From: DAMBHY01 sp032068765 | GTDB lineage: Bacteria > Bacteroidota > Bacteroidia > Bacteroidales > Dysgonomonadaceae | NCBI GenBank assembly: GCA_032068765.1 | Contig: DAMBHY010000010.1 | Coordinates: 1 to 64,000 of the forward strand | Length of the DNA stretch: 64,000 nucleotides | Direction: 5' to 3' | Part shown: positions 46,963 to 56,860 of the stretch, piece by piece | How positions within the stretch are numbered: position 1 is the first letter of the stretch | How the letters are laid out: each line of letters begins with the position of its first letter | Position numbers and translations under genes: made by a program | Notes under the pieces: model-generated | Databases searched by the model: none | What the model saw: only the letters and a program-made list of their open reading frames with translations | What the model was told of the DNA's origin: nothing

Positions 46963-48615
46963 ATGAATATAGCTCCAAATTTAAAACCTGACTATATCTT
47001 CGAAACAAGTTGGGAAGTATGTAACAAGGTGGGTGGCATCTACACTGTTCTGTCTACCCGCGCCTATACCAACCAGCAACAACTGCCAGACCGTCACATT
47101 TTTATCGGACCTGATATTTGGGATGACACACCCAGCCAATGGTTTATAGAAGATGCCAATTTGTTTTCCGAATGGAAAGCGCACGCTTTGGTACAAGACC
47201 AGGTGAATGTAAGAGTCGGCAGATGGGATATTCTCGGAAAGCCTATTGTTTTTTTGGTGAAATTCGATCAGTATGAAGCGAAACAGACAGAGATTTACCG
47301 CCAGATGTGGGACGAATTTCATGTGGATTCTATGCCTGCTTATGGCGATTATTACGAATGTACTTACTTTTCGTGGGCTTCCGCAAAAGCCATCGAAAGT
47401 TTCTATAGATTTTATCAACTCGAAATATACAATGTAATCGCACATTTCAACGAATGGCAGACAGGAATGGGGTCGCTCTATATCAAGCGTTATCTTCCTA
47501 AAATTGCAACAGTATTTACTACTCATGCCACTTCTATAGGACGTTCCATCGCCGGCAACCAGCTTCCGCTGTATAATTATCTGAATGAATATAACGGGGA
47601 CGAAATGTCGTACAACCTCAACATGGTTTCCAAGCACTCTTTGGAAAAGGCGGCGTCTCAAGCGGCCGATTGCCTCACTACGGTAAGTGATGTAACGGCG
47701 AGAGAGTGCACACAGTTTTTGCAACGCACTCCCGAAGTGGTAACCCCCAATGGTTTCGAGAAAGGATTCATTCCCAAAGGAACTCTCTTTACTTCCGCAC
47801 GCGACAAAGCACGCAATATTCTGCTCAACCTTGCATCGCAGATGTATGGAAAGGAATTTGGGAAAAACACTATATTGGTTTCAACAAATGGTCGCTACGA
47901 ATTCAAAAACAAAGGCATTGATGTTTTCATTGACGCTCTTTCTGAACTACGTCAAAAGGAGTTGTCAAAAGAAGTTGTTGCGTTTCTCATGATTCCTGGA
48001 TGGATGAAATCGCCCCGCACAGATGTTTCAAATCCAACTATAGAAGAAGGTAATTACCCTTATACCACGCATTGGATAAATGAACCGGAAAACGACTCCA
48101 TCACTCAAAAACTTCTGGCTTTGGGATTTGACAATCCAAACAATCATGTCCGTGTTATTCTCGTTCCAACTTATCTTAATGGTAACGATGGCGTGCTGAA
48201 TGTAGATTATTACAATTTGCTGATTGGCATGGATATCACAGTTTTCCCTTCTTATTACGAACCGTGGGGCTACACTCCGCTCGAAAGCATTGCTTTTTCC
48301 ATCCCTACCATCACTACATCTTTAGCGGGTTTTGCCACCTGGGCAATTTCTCAGGGAGACAAAAAAGGGATTGAGGATGGTGTGGATATCATTGCAAGAA
48401 ATGACAATAACTACGGTGAAGTTTCAAGTAATATTGCTGAAAGTCTGGCAGGTTTTATCAATCTGGATGAAGCTGCCGTCAAAAAAATTCGCAAAAACGC
48501 GGCGGCACTTTCAGACAAAGCAGAATGGAAAGATTTTATAGTACATTACAATCAGGCATACAGCAAAGCTTTGCATAATTCTTTCTTAAGATTATCAGCA
48601 CCTTGTAAACCTTAA
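46963..48615 (+). CDS. Glycogen synthase, GT3-like (eukaryotic-type) family
   Basis: A 550-residue cytoplasmic glycosyltransferase that extends alpha-1,4-glucan. The N-terminal ETSWEVCNKVGGIYTVLSTRA (14-34), with its sugar-nucleotide-binding KVGGIYTV, and the motif FNEWQTGMGSLYIKRYLPKIATVFTTHAT belong to the GT3 class found in fungi, animals and Bacteroidota, rather than bacterial GlgA (GT5). The second Rossmann domain has FPSYYEPWGYTPLESIAFSIPTITT, the nucleotide-sugar and catalytic Glu region. The donor (UDP- or ADP-glucose) cannot be decided from sequence alone. The phosphorylase gene follows on the same strand, 101 bp away and with its own promoter, so the two form a storage-glucan locus. 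Confidence 0.92.
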   Translation: MNIAPNLKPDYIFETSWEVCNKVGGIYTVLSTRAYTNQQQLPDRHIFIGPDIWDDTPSQWFIEDANLFSEWKAHALVQDQVNVRVGRWDILGKPIVFLVKFDQYEAKQTEIYRQMWDEFHVDSMPAYGDYYECTYFSWASAKAIESFYRFYQLEIYNVIAHFNEWQTGMGSLYIKRYLPKIATVFTTHATSIGRSIAGNQLPLYNYLNEYNGDEMSYNLNMVSKHSLEKAASQAADCLTTVSDVTARECTQFLQRTPEVVTPNGFEKGFIPKGTLFTSARDKARNILLNLASQMYGKEFGKNTILVSTNGRYEFKNKGIDVFIDALSELRQKELSKEVVAFLMIPGWMKSPRTDVSNPTIEEGNYPYTTHWINEPENDSITQKLLALGFDNPNNHVRVILVPTYLNGNDGVLNVDYYNLLIGMDITVFPSYYEPWGYTPLESIAFSIPTITTSLAGFATWAISQGDKKGIEDGVDIIARNDNNYGEVSSNIAESLAGFINLDEAAVKKIRKNAAALSDKAEWKDFIVHYNQAYSKALHNSFLRLSAPCKP

Positions 48616-48630
48616 AGGTATAAAAACTGT

Positions 48631-48638
48631 TATATTTG
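48631..48638 (+). promoter_or_regulatory. -7 box for glycogen phosphorylase
   Basis: TATATTTG matches TAnnTTTG, 79 bases before ATG 48717. It suggests the phosphorylase can be expressed apart from the synthase. Confidence 0.6.
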
Positions 48639-48716
48639 TGCTCATAAAATTAACAAATCACATTTTCGCAAAATATGATTGTTTAGGTTTTTGCGTTATA
48701 AAAAAATTATTGTGTA

Positions 48717-51284
48717 ATGATAATCAAATCAAGTTCTACAAATACGCCGGTATGGCGTGACATTCACGTAACTCCTGTACTTCCCGAGAGACTCCGCTAT
48801 CTTCAGCAAATTGCCCATAACCTTTGGTGGGTGTGGAATGAAGATGCTAAGAATCTATTCGAAAAATTAGATCCCGAAGTGTGGGCGGAAAGTGACAACA
48901 ATCCGGTTATGGTTCTACAAAACCTCAAAACGGATCGTCTTGAAGAAATTATGGGCGATGATGATTTTATGCGTCATCTCGAAAGACTTTATCAGTCGTA
49001 CAACGAGTACATGGCAACTCCGATGGACGAGAATCGTCCTTCCATTGCCTACTTCAGCATGGAATACGGTCTAGCAAATGTGCTCAAAATATATTCTGGC
49101 GGTTTAGGTATATTAGCGGGTGACTATTTGAAGGAAGCCAGCGATAGCCGTGTGCGAATGACTGCGGTCGGTTTACTTTACCGTTTTGGCTACTTCACTC
49201 AAAGTCTTTCCATAGAAGGTCAGCAAATTGCTAATTACGAAGCTCAGAATTTCGGCACATTGCCAATCACTCAGGAAATGGATGCAAATGGTAAACCAGT
49301 TTTGCTTGAAATTCCATTTTACAACCGCACGGTTTATTCATACATATGGCGTGTGGATGTAGGCAGAATGAATCTATATCTGATGGATACAGATATGGAA
49401 TTCAACGCCGAGGACGACCGTCAGATTACACACCAGTTGTATGGCGGCGATTGGGAAAACCGTATGAAGCAGGAGTATCTGCTTGGCATTGGGGGTATCC
49501 TTTTACTTAAAAAATTAGGAATCAAAAAAGATGTGTATCATATGAATGAAGGTCACGCCGCTCTTATTAACGCGCAGCGTATTCATGATTACATCCTGGA
49601 TGAAGGTTTGGAGTTTTATGAAGCTTTGGAAGTTGTGAGAGCATCTTCTTTATATACTGTACACACACCGGTTCCGGCAGGACACGACTATTTTGAGGAA
49701 GGACTCATTGAAAAATACATGAAACCACTTGTAGACCATATGGGTGTACAATGGGAGAAGTTTATGAATATGGGACGTGAAAATCCGGGCTCCAACGAAC
49801 GTTTCTCAATGAGCGTATTCGCATTGAATACTGCGCAAGAAGCAAATGGTGTAAGTCTGCTGCATGGGAAAGTGTCTCAGGAAATGTTCCAGCCTATTTG
49901 GAAAGGTTATTTCCCTGAGGAATTACATGTTGGATATGTAACCAACGGCGTTCACTTGCCAACTTGGGCTACTTCTTCAACCCGCGCGTTGTACGAAAGA
50001 CATTTCGATAGTAATTTCTACAACGACCAATCCAATCTGAATATCTGGAGAAAAATATATGATGTTGACGACCAGGAAATATGGAAATGGCGTATGCATC
50101 TTAAACAAAGACTAACAGAGTATATCCGTACTGAATTTCAGGATGGATGGCTGCATAATCAAGCCGATCCTTCACGTATCATTTCCGTTCTTGAAGAGAT
50201 TAATCCCAACGCATTATTAATTGGATTCTCTCGGCGTTTTGCAACTTACAAAAGGGCACATTTGCTCTTCACCGATTTGGTAAAACTGGATGAAATCATA
50301 AACAATCCTGAAAAACCTGTTCAATTCATTTTTGCAGGTAAAGCTCACCCTGCCGATGGTGGTGGTCAGGCTTTGATAAAGAAGATTGTAGAAATATCAC
50401 GTATGCCACAGTTCTTAGGAAAAATTATTTTCCTTGAAAATTACGATATGCGTCTAGCAAAAAGGCTTGTTTCAGGAGTTGATATCTGGTTAAACACTCC
50501 TACTCGCTTGCAGGAAGCATCTGGAACTTCAGGCGAAAAAGCCGAAATGAACGGCGTACTTAACCTTTCCGTACTTGACGGATGGTGGTATGAAGGTTAT
50601 AAAAAAGGCGCTGGATGGGCTTTAACCGAAGAAATAACTTATGACAATACAGAATTTCAGGATGAATTAGATGCTTCTACACTCTATTCAATGCTTGAAA
50701 ACGAAATTATTCCTTTGTATTACAGAAAGAATGAAAAAGGTTATTCGCACGAATGGATTCAGTACATCAAGAAATCTATCGCTGAAATAGCGCCGATTTA
50801 TACTACAAAACGAATGATGGACGATTATTTCAATCGTTTCTACGTCAAACTCGCACAACGTTCAAAAGTATTGCATGAAAACAATTACGCGAAAGCGAAA
50901 GAGATTGTTGCATGGAAAAAAGATACGGTTGAAAATTGGGATAAATTTGAAGTTGTAAAACTTAACTTTGAACCTGTTCAGAAAATCAAAGTAGGTGATA
51001 TAAACAATGAACAAGTTTACGGAGAAGTTGTGATTGACAAAAAATCTCTGAAAGCTGATTTAGGTATAGAATGTGTAGTTGTAGAATACGATTCTAACAA
51101 AAATAGAGCAACCTTCGTTGAATCTTATGAATTCCAAAAAGTAAAAGAAGAAGGTTCACTGGTTTATTTTGAAACGCGTGAAGAATTGAACTACCCAGGT
51201 ACTCGTCAATTTGCACTTCGTGTGTTTGCAAAAAATCCAGATCTTCCACACAAAATGGATTTCGCTTATGTAAGATGGATTTAA
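48717..51284 (+). CDS. glgP: Alpha-glucan (glycogen) phosphorylase
   Basis: An 855-residue GT35 enzyme that releases glucose 1-phosphate from alpha-1,4-glucan. It belongs to the shorter bacterial/archaeal type (TIGR02094-like): LPERLRYLQQIAHNLWWVWNEDAK at the start, then RPSIAYFSMEYGLANVLKIYSGGLGILAGDYLKEASD. The pyridoxal-phosphate region is EASGTSGEKAEMNGVLNLS with its Lys, near residue 610. GFSRRFATYKRAHLLFTD and FAGKAHPADGGGQALIKK bind phosphate and substrate. The last 100 residues form an extra beta-rich C-terminal part. A terminator follows directly. Confidence 0.96.
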   Translation: MIIKSSSTNTPVWRDIHVTPVLPERLRYLQQIAHNLWWVWNEDAKNLFEKLDPEVWAESDNNPVMVLQNLKTDRLEEIMGDDDFMRHLERLYQSYNEYMATPMDENRPSIAYFSMEYGLANVLKIYSGGLGILAGDYLKEASDSRVRMTAVGLLYRFGYFTQSLSIEGQQIANYEAQNFGTLPITQEMDANGKPVLLEIPFYNRTVYSYIWRVDVGRMNLYLMDTDMEFNAEDDRQITHQLYGGDWENRMKQEYLLGIGGILLLKKLGIKKDVYHMNEGHAALINAQRIHDYILDEGLEFYEALEVVRASSLYTVHTPVPAGHDYFEEGLIEKYMKPLVDHMGVQWEKFMNMGRENPGSNERFSMSVFALNTAQEANGVSLLHGKVSQEMFQPIWKGYFPEELHVGYVTNGVHLPTWATSSTRALYERHFDSNFYNDQSNLNIWRKIYDVDDQEIWKWRMHLKQRLTEYIRTEFQDGWLHNQADPSRIISVLEEINPNALLIGFSRRFATYKRAHLLFTDLVKLDEIINNPEKPVQFIFAGKAHPADGGGQALIKKIVEISRMPQFLGKIIFLENYDMRLAKRLVSGVDIWLNTPTRLQEASGTSGEKAEMNGVLNLSVLDGWWYEGYKKGAGWALTEEITYDNTEFQDELDASTLYSMLENEIIPLYYRKNEKGYSHEWIQYIKKSIAEIAPIYTTKRMMDDYFNRFYVKLAQRSKVLHENNYAKAKEIVAWKKDTVENWDKFEVVKLNFEPVQKIKVGDINNEQVYGEVVIDKKSLKADLGIECVVVEYDSNKNRATFVESYEFQKVKEEGSLVYFETREELNYPGTRQFALRVFAKNPDLPHKMDFAYVRWI

Positions 51285-51306
51285 CTCCTTTCAGAAAATT
51301 ATATAC

Positions 51307-51340
51307 AAAAATAGCTCCCGATTGAGGAGCTATTTTTTTT
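51307..51340. terminator. Bidirectional terminator between glgP and aspS
   Basis: AAAATAGCTCC and GGAGCTATTTT make an 11-bp perfect stem followed by T residues. It also serves the converging aspS on the minus strand. Confidence 0.9.
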
Positions 51341-51357
51341 GTAATATAATTAATAAA

Positions 51358-53115
51358 TTATTTTGATTCTTTTGGAACGGAAACAATTCCAAGTTCTTCC
51401 AACTGTTGTTTATCTACTGTTGAAGGAGCATCAATCATTACGTCGCGTCCTGCATTATTTTTAGGGAAGGCAATACAGTCACGAATGCTGTCCAATCCTG
51501 CAAAGATTGATACAAATCTATCCAACCCGAAAGCGATTCCGCCGTGTGGAGGCGCACCATATTTGAAAGCGTTCATCAAAAATCCGAACTGTTCTTGTGC
51601 TCTTTCTTCTGTGAAACCAAGCACCGAAAACATTTTCTTTTGCAAATCGCTGTTGTGAATCCTTATAGAACCGCCACCGACTTCCACTCCATTGATTACC
51701 ATATCATAAGCGTTAGCGCGAACTGCGCCAGGATTACTATCCAATAATGCGATATCTTCAGGTTTTGGAGATGTAAACGGATGGTGTTTTGCAAAATATC
51801 GGTTTAGTTCTTCGTCTTTTTCCAATAAAGGAAAATCTACCACCCAGAGGCATTGATAATTATTCTTATCACGCAATCCCAATCTTGAAGCCATTTCCAA
51901 GCGAAGTTCCGAAAGTTGTTTCTGCGTTTTTTCAGTTTCACCACCTAAGATAAGAATCAAATCTCCAGGTTGAGCATTGCAACGTTCTGCCCATTTTTTC
52001 AAATGTTCTTCTGAATAGAATTTGTCAACAGAAGATTTGAGAGTTCCATCTTCATTGTATCTTACATAGATAAGCCCTTTGGCTCCCACTTGCGGACGTT
52101 TAACGAAATCGGTAAGTTCATCCAACTGCTTACGTGTGTACACCGAGCAACCTTTTGCGCAAATGGCACCTACATATTCCGCGCTGTCAAATACGGCGAA
52201 ATCCTTACCAACAGTCAAATCCTTTATTTCCACAAAACGCATATCGAATCGTGTATCCGGTTTGTCGGAACCATAATATTTCATCGCGTCAGCGTAAGTA
52301 ATTCTTGGAAAATCAGGAATATCTATACTTTTGATTTTTTTAAAAAGATGTTTCGTGAGTCCTTCAAACAGATTCAGTACATCTTCCTGTTCCACAAACG
52401 ACATTTCGCAGTCAATTTGTGTGAATTCAGGCTGACGGTCTGCACGCAAATCTTCATCTCTGAAACATTTCACGATCTGAAAATAACGGTCGAAACCCGA
52501 AACCATCAACAATTGTTTGAAAAGTTGCGGAGATTGTGGCAAGGCATAAAATTCACCTTGATTCATACGTGAAGGCACAATAAAGTCACGTGCCCCTTCA
52601 GGAGTTGAAGCAATCAAAACAGGAGTTTCCACTTCTAGAAATCCTTTTTCATCCAAGAAGCGACGAGTTTCGAAAGCCATTTTATGACGAAGCTCCAAAT
52701 TTTTGCGAACCACATCACGACGCAAATCAAGATAACGGTATTTCATGCGAATATCGTCACCGCCGTCAGTTTCTGTTTCTATAGTGAAAGGAGGAGTCTG
52801 AGAACTATTAAGTACATTCAGTTTTTCAACAATGATTTCAATCTCTCCTGTTGATATATGCGTATTTTTACTTGAACGCTCGGCAACTTTTCCTGAAACC
52901 TGAATCACGTATTCACGTCCCAATTTATTAGCCTGTTCACAAACTTGTGGATTAACTTCTTGGTTAAAGGATAATTGGGTAATGCCATATCTGTCTCGTA
53001 AGTCGATGAAGGTCATTCCTCCCATTTTACGAACGCGTGCAACCCATCCGGCAAGAGTAACATCTTTATTAACGTCTGCAAGCGTGAGTTCTCCGCATGT
53101 TGTATTTCTATACAT
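51358..53115 (-). CDS. aspS: Aspartate--tRNA ligase
   Basis: A 585-residue class II synthetase of the long bacterial type. The N-terminal OB anticodon-binding domain has [24 protein letters not shown]. Motif 2 is [25 protein letters not shown] bacterial GAD insertion domain occupies about 290-410. Motif 3 is [17 protein letters not shown]-terminal [22 protein letters not shown] is the usual ending. It charges tRNA-Asp. Whether it also charges tRNA-Asn (non-discriminating) cannot be told here. It is monocistronic from the promoter at 53156. Confidence 0.98.
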   Translation of the reverse strand: MYRNTTCGELTLADVNKDVTLAGWVARVRKMGGMTFIDLRDRYGITQLSFNQEVNPQVCEQANKLGREYVIQVSGKVAERSSKNTHISTGEIEIIVEKLNVLNSSQTPPFTIETETDGGDDIRMKYRYLDLRRDVVRKNLELRHKMAFETRRFLDEKGFLEVETPVLIASTPEGARDFIVPSRMNQGEFYALPQSPQLFKQLLMVSGFDRYFQIVKCFRDEDLRADRQPEFTQIDCEMSFVEQEDVLNLFEGLTKHLFKKIKSIDIPDFPRITYADAMKYYGSDKPDTRFDMRFVEIKDLTVGKDFAVFDSAEYVGAICAKGCSVYTRKQLDELTDFVKRPQVGAKGLIYVRYNEDGTLKSSVDKFYSEEHLKKWAERCNAQPGDLILILGGETEKTQKQLSELRLEMASRLGLRDKNNYQCLWVVDFPLLEKDEELNRYFAKHHPFTSPKPEDIALLDSNPGAVRANAYDMVINGVEVGGGSIRIHNSDLQKKMFSVLGFTEERAQEQFGFLMNAFKYGAPPHGGIAFGLDRFVSIFAGLDSIRDCIAFPKNNAGRDVMIDAPSTVDKQQLEELGIVSVPKESK

Positions 53116-53155
53116 CTAATTTATTTTTAACTATGTAATGTTTTAAAATAGGTTG

Positions 53156-53163
53156 CAAATTTA
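53156..53163 (-). promoter_or_regulatory. -7 box for aspS
   Basis: On the minus strand TAAATTTG matches TAnnTTTG, 41 bases before the aspS ATG. Confidence 0.65.
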
Positions 53164-53234
53164 CACAATTCTCTTATTAAAAGGAAACTATAATAAAAAA
53201 AGGAGAAAAATTTTGTTAGAAGAAAAAATCATCT

Positions 53235-53242
53235 TATCTTTG
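53235..53242 (+). promoter_or_regulatory. -7 box for tRNA-Pro
   Basis: TATCTTTG matches TAnnTTTG, 26 bases before the tRNA. A TTTTG about 23 bases further upstream may be the -33 box. Confidence 0.7.
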
Positions 53243-53267
53243 CATCCGCAATTCAAAAATTGCATAT

Positions 53268-53342
53268 CGGGGTGTAGCGCAGTCCGGTTAGCGCACCTGC
53301 TTTGGGAGCAGGGGGTCCCAGGTTCGAATCCTGGTACCCCGA
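53268..53342 (+). tRNA. tRNA-Pro (anticodon TGG)
   Basis: The full cloverleaf can be drawn. The acceptor CGGGGTG pairs with TACCCCG (last pair G-T). The D arm is GCGC/GCGC. The anticodon stem CCTGC/GCAGG holds the loop TTTGGGA, with TGG at positions 34-36. The T arm CCAGG-TTCGAAT-CCTGG is perfect. The discriminator is A, and CCA is not encoded. TGG reads CCA and, by wobble, other Pro codons. No other tRNA adjoins it. Confidence 0.97.
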
Positions 53343-53435
53343 CAGACGAAAAGAGTGTTATGAATAGCATTCTTTTTTTTGTGCCTTATAGCCTGGTCTA
53401 TATCTTTTAAAAACGAATTATTCTTTCTATTTTCG

Positions 53436-53443
53436 TATATTTG
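53436..53443 (+). promoter_or_regulatory. -7 box for rlmN
   Basis: TATATTTG matches TAnnTTTG, 28 bases before ATG 53471. Confidence 0.65.
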
Positions 53444-53470
53444 CACTTATAAGCAACACTCATTACAAAA

Positions 53471-54508
53471 ATGAACCAAAAAAAATATCTTTTGGGGATG
53501 ACGCTTTCCGAAATTACGGAAGCCACAAATGCACTCCAACTCCCAAAATTTACCGCTAAACAAATTGCAGACTGGATTTATGTCAAACGATGCACACACA
53601 TTGACGAAATGACTAATATTTCCATTCGCAACCGCGATATTCTGAAAAAGCATTACGAAGTCGGAAGGAAGGAACCTCTCACAGTACAGGTATCGGAAGA
53701 CGGTACAAAAAAAATGTTGTTTGAAACTTCTGATAAGCAATTTATTGAGTCGGTAAATATTCCTGAAGACGACCGACTTACAATCTGTGTATCCTCACAA
53801 ATTGGTTGCAAAATGGGTTGTAAGTTTTGCATGACCGGAAGGATGGGGTTCAAGGGAAACCTATCTGTCAATGAAATTATCAATCAGGTGTATTCTGTTC
53901 CCGATTCAGAAAATCTCACGAATCTGGTGTTTATGGGAATGGGAGAACCTTTAGATAATTATGAAAATGTCAAAAAAGTAATTGAATTATTGACTGCAGA
54001 CTATGGACTAGCGTGGAGTCCGAAAAGAATCACTTTATCCACAATCGGCTTCAAACCCAAACTGATAAAATTCCTGGAAGAAACCAAATGCCATCTGGCG
54101 GTAAGCCTTCATAGTCCGTTATCCGTTCAACGCCTTACATTGATGCCTATTGAAAAAATGTATCATGCTACTGACATTCTGGACGAATTAAGAAAACATG
54201 ACTGGAGTCATCAGCGCAGACTTTCATTTGAATATATCATGTTCAAAGATCTCAACGATTCACTTGTTTATGCGAGAGAGCTCACTAAATTACTGAACGG
54301 AATTGACTGCCGTGTCAACCTAATTCGTTTTCATGTGATTCCAAACAGCGAATTGAAGCCTTCGGATGAGAACACAATGATAAAATTCAGAGATTTTCTA
54401 ACAGCTAAAGGTATTACCTGCACCATCAGAGCATCTCGCGGTGAGGATATTTCCGCTGCATGCGGCATGTTATCAACGGAAGAGGAAAACAATCATTCAA
54501 AAAAATAA
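53471..54508 (+). CDS. rlmN: Dual-specificity rRNA/tRNA adenine C2-methyltransferase RlmN
   Basis: A 345-residue radical-SAM enzyme that methylates C2 of A2503 in 23S rRNA and A37 of some tRNAs. The 4Fe-4S motif CKMGCKFC gives Cys113, Cys117 and Cys120. NLVFMGMGEPLDNYENV is the next conserved segment, then TLSTIGFKPKLIKF and SLHSP. The C-terminal catalytic Cys is in GEDISAACGMLS. Cys at both ends of the catalytic cycle, and no extra Cfr-like features, point to RlmN rather than Cfr. It is followed on the same strand by the DUF4837 gene, which has its own promoter. Confidence 0.96.
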   Translation: MNQKKYLLGMTLSEITEATNALQLPKFTAKQIADWIYVKRCTHIDEMTNISIRNRDILKKHYEVGRKEPLTVQVSEDGTKKMLFETSDKQFIESVNIPEDDRLTICVSSQIGCKMGCKFCMTGRMGFKGNLSVNEIINQVYSVPDSENLTNLVFMGMGEPLDNYENVKKVIELLTADYGLAWSPKRITLSTIGFKPKLIKFLEETKCHLAVSLHSPLSVQRLTLMPIEKMYHATDILDELRKHDWSHQRRLSFEYIMFKDLNDSLVYARELTKLLNGIDCRVNLIRFHVIPNSELKPSDENTMIKFRDFLTAKGITCTIRASRGEDISAACGMLSTEEENNHSKK

Positions 54509-54611
54509 TACGAAAACTGAAACATCTCTTATCAACTATTTATTTGAACATCTTATTGGTAAATTAATTATAAATTAAGCGTATACGATTTGGTTTTCAT
54601 TCAAATGATAG

Positions 54612-54619
54612 TATTTTTG
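54612..54619 (+). promoter_or_regulatory. -7 box for the DUF4837 gene
   Basis: TATTTTTG matches TAnnTTTG, 36 bases before ATG 54655. Confidence 0.65.
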
Positions 54620-54654
54620 TTTTAGTAAAAATATACCCATAAAACAGATACAAT

Positions 54655-55677
54655 ATGAAACATCTTGCTATTTGGTCGTTAATTATTGGCACGGTTCTCG
54701 GATTAACTTCGTGCAATAATTTTTCCAACAGTTTATTATCCGCTTCAGCAGCAACAAGTGAAGCTTTGGTATTGATGGAAGATGCGGGTTATAATGGAGT
54801 TGCCGGCGAGGCTGTGAAAGATTTATTAAAATCTCCGGTAAAAGGATTGCCTCAGATTGAACCCAACTTTACCATTATTCAAGTTTCCCCTCAAAATTTT
54901 TCGAGCACATTCAAAATGGTGCGCAACATTGTTATCCCCGAGATCTCAAATATTTATTCAAAGCCATCACTTAAAGCTGATTTGGATAAATACGCAATGG
55001 GACAACTAGTTTTGAAAATAAATGCTCCTGATACAGCAACCTTCGTAAAATTTGTCACCGAAAATAAAGAAGATATTGTTAATTATATCCTTCAAAAAGA
55101 ATTGACACGTACGGCAACCTTTGTAAAACAACAATCGGGTACAGCGCAAGGAGACCTTCAAGAGATGTTCGGCATCAATTTTTATTATCCAAAAGGAATT
55201 CCTAATATTGTCAAAAAAACTGATTTTTACTGGGCAACCAACAATGCACCGCAAGCAAGGAAAGACGTAGTTGTATATCAATATCCTTACAAATCCGAAA
55301 AACAATTTGAGTTGGATTCGTTGGTAAAAAGACGCAATGAGTTCTTAGGACAACATATCAAAGGAAGTTATAATTCGCAAATGACCACAGCAGTTAAGTC
55401 CTACACACCGGATTACAGAAGAATTACCGTGGATGGATTATTTCGCGCAGAATTCAGAGGATTGTGGGAAATGACAACAGATATGATGGGCGGTCCGTTT
55501 GTTTCTCAAGCTATTGTAAACCCGATTACTAATAAAATTGTAGTGGCAGAAGTTTTCGTATTTGCACCTGAGACAGACAAGAGAAATCTTATTCGCAATC
55601 TTGAAGCATCGCTATATACATTAAGCATTTACGACCCTGCAAAAGCAAATGTAGAATCCAATAAAGAAAAGAAATAA
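54655..55677 (+). CDS. DUF4837 lipoprotein
   Basis: A 340-residue predicted lipoprotein: the signal ends in GLTSC, with Cys20 as the lipid site. Beyond a Ser/Ala-rich stretch, the mature protein is mixed alpha/beta with NFTIIQVSPQNFSSTFKMVRNIVIPEIS and a conserved EFRGLWEMTTDMMGGPFVSQ segment near 270. It matches DUF4837, a Bacteroidota family that I recall as commonly encoded next to rlmN and pdxA, exactly as here. The function is unknown. pdxA follows after 23 bp, so the two are probably cotranscribed. Confidence 0.9.
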   Translation: MKHLAIWSLIIGTVLGLTSCNNFSNSLLSASAATSEALVLMEDAGYNGVAGEAVKDLLKSPVKGLPQIEPNFTIIQVSPQNFSSTFKMVRNIVIPEISNIYSKPSLKADLDKYAMGQLVLKINAPDTATFVKFVTENKEDIVNYILQKELTRTATFVKQQSGTAQGDLQEMFGINFYYPKGIPNIVKKTDFYWATNNAPQARKDVVVYQYPYKSEKQFELDSLVKRRNEFLGQHIKGSYNSQMTTAVKSYTPDYRRITVDGLFRAEFRGLWEMTTDMMGGPFVSQAIVNPITNKIVVAEVFVFAPETDKRNLIRNLEASLYTLSIYDPAKANVESNKEKK

Positions 55678-55700
55678 AATCTTTATATAATTAAAACTTT

Positions 55701-56795
55701 ATGTCCAAATTACTAAGAATAGGAATTTCGCACGGCGATATTAATGGTATCGGGTATGAAATCCTATTAAAAACTTTTTCTGACGAAAGAATGATGGAGC
55801 TATGTACTCCCGTGATTTATGGCTCATCTAAAGTTATTTCGTATTACAGAAAAGCCCTGAATACTCCACCCATTCCCATCAATATAATTTCTTCAGCAAA
55901 TGAAATAAATGAAGGACAAATTAATCTTGTGAACTGCGTTGTGGAAGATGTAAAAATTGATATGGGAACTGCTACACCAACATCGGGAGCAGCGGCTTTC
56001 AAAGCTCTAGACACTGCCTGCGACGATTTAAAAAATCATATAATTGATGCATTGGTGACACTGCCTATCAATAAAGATGCCATTCAAAGTGAAAATTTTA
56101 ATTTCCCGGGACATACTGAGTTTTTGGAAAGTCGTTTTGCGGAGAATGATGACAAAGCACTGATGATATTGGCTACAGACACACTTCGTGTAGCTCTTGT
56201 GACAACCCATCTTCCTATAAATGAAGTTTCCACAAATATTACTCAAGATAAGATTCTTGAAAAATTACGATTGTTACAACAAACATTGCGTCGAGACTTC
56301 AAAGTTGAAGTTCCGAGAATTGCCGTATTGGGATTAAATCCGCACGCGGGAGAAAACGGATTGCTTGGTTCAGAAGAAAATGAAATCATCGCACCGGCAA
56401 TTAAACTGGCTCAGGATGAAAACATTATGTGTGCTGGACCTTTTGCTTCCGACGGTTTTTTTGGAACGTCACGTTATAAAGATTTCGACGCTGTTTTAGC
56501 AATGTATCACGATCAGGGACTTATCCCTTTCAAATCCATCGCAATGGATTATGGCGTGAATTTCACTGCCGGATTACAAATTGTCCGCACCTCCCCCGAT
56601 CATGGGACAGGTTATGATATTGCAGGAAAGAATGAAGCATCTGAAGAATCATTCAGACAAGCAATCTACATGGCAGTAGATATTTATAAAAATAGAAAAA
56701 ATTGGGATGAAGCCAGAAAGAATCCTCTCAAAAAAATGTTTTACGACCGAGGAAGAGACGACGAGAAACTAGATTTGACTAAAGATGAAAATTAA
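55701..56795 (+). CDS. pdxA: 4-hydroxythreonine-4-phosphate dehydrogenase
   Basis: A 364-residue enzyme of the DXP-dependent vitamin B6 route. It oxidises 4-phosphohydroxy-L-threonine, and its product condenses with deoxyxylulose phosphate via PdxJ. Seen are ISHGDINGIGYEILLKTF at the start, INKDAIQSENFNFPGHTEFLE with a metal-ligand His, VLGLNPHAGENGLLGSEE with the second, and AMYHDQGLIPFKSIAMDYGVNFTAGLQIVRTSPDHGTGYDIAG with the third. The C-terminal 25 residues are charged and extend a little beyond the usual end. A terminator follows. Confidence 0.96.
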   Translation: MSKLLRIGISHGDINGIGYEILLKTFSDERMMELCTPVIYGSSKVISYYRKALNTPPIPINIISSANEINEGQINLVNCVVEDVKIDMGTATPTSGAAAFKALDTACDDLKNHIIDALVTLPINKDAIQSENFNFPGHTEFLESRFAENDDKALMILATDTLRVALVTTHLPINEVSTNITQDKILEKLRLLQQTLRRDFKVEVPRIAVLGLNPHAGENGLLGSEENEIIAPAIKLAQDENIMCAGPFASDGFFGTSRYKDFDAVLAMYHDQGLIPFKSIAMDYGVNFTAGLQIVRTSPDHGTGYDIAGKNEASEESFRQAIYMAVDIYKNRKNWDEARKNPLKKMFYDRGRDDEKLDLTKDEN

Positions 56796-56814
56796 AAATT
56801 TCATTTAATAAAAA

Positions 56815-56848
56815 GGGTACGAAATGGGTTCATCTCGTACCTTTTTTT
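56815..56848. terminator. Terminator after pdxA
   Basis: GGTACGA and TCGTACC pair around a 12-base loop and are followed by seven T residues; an A tract precedes. It also lies just beyond the converging acyltransferase gene. Confidence 0.85.
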
Positions 56849-56860
56849 GCTATTAATAAA

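Noticed and set aside
46981..47724. 247-codon minus-strand frame opposite glycogen synthase
   Set aside because: Shadow of the GT3 gene; the plus-strand frame carries all family motifs.
53153..53410. 85-codon plus-strand ORF, and a 60-codon ORF on the other strand
   Set aside because: Both run straight through the tRNA-Pro gene and its promoter.
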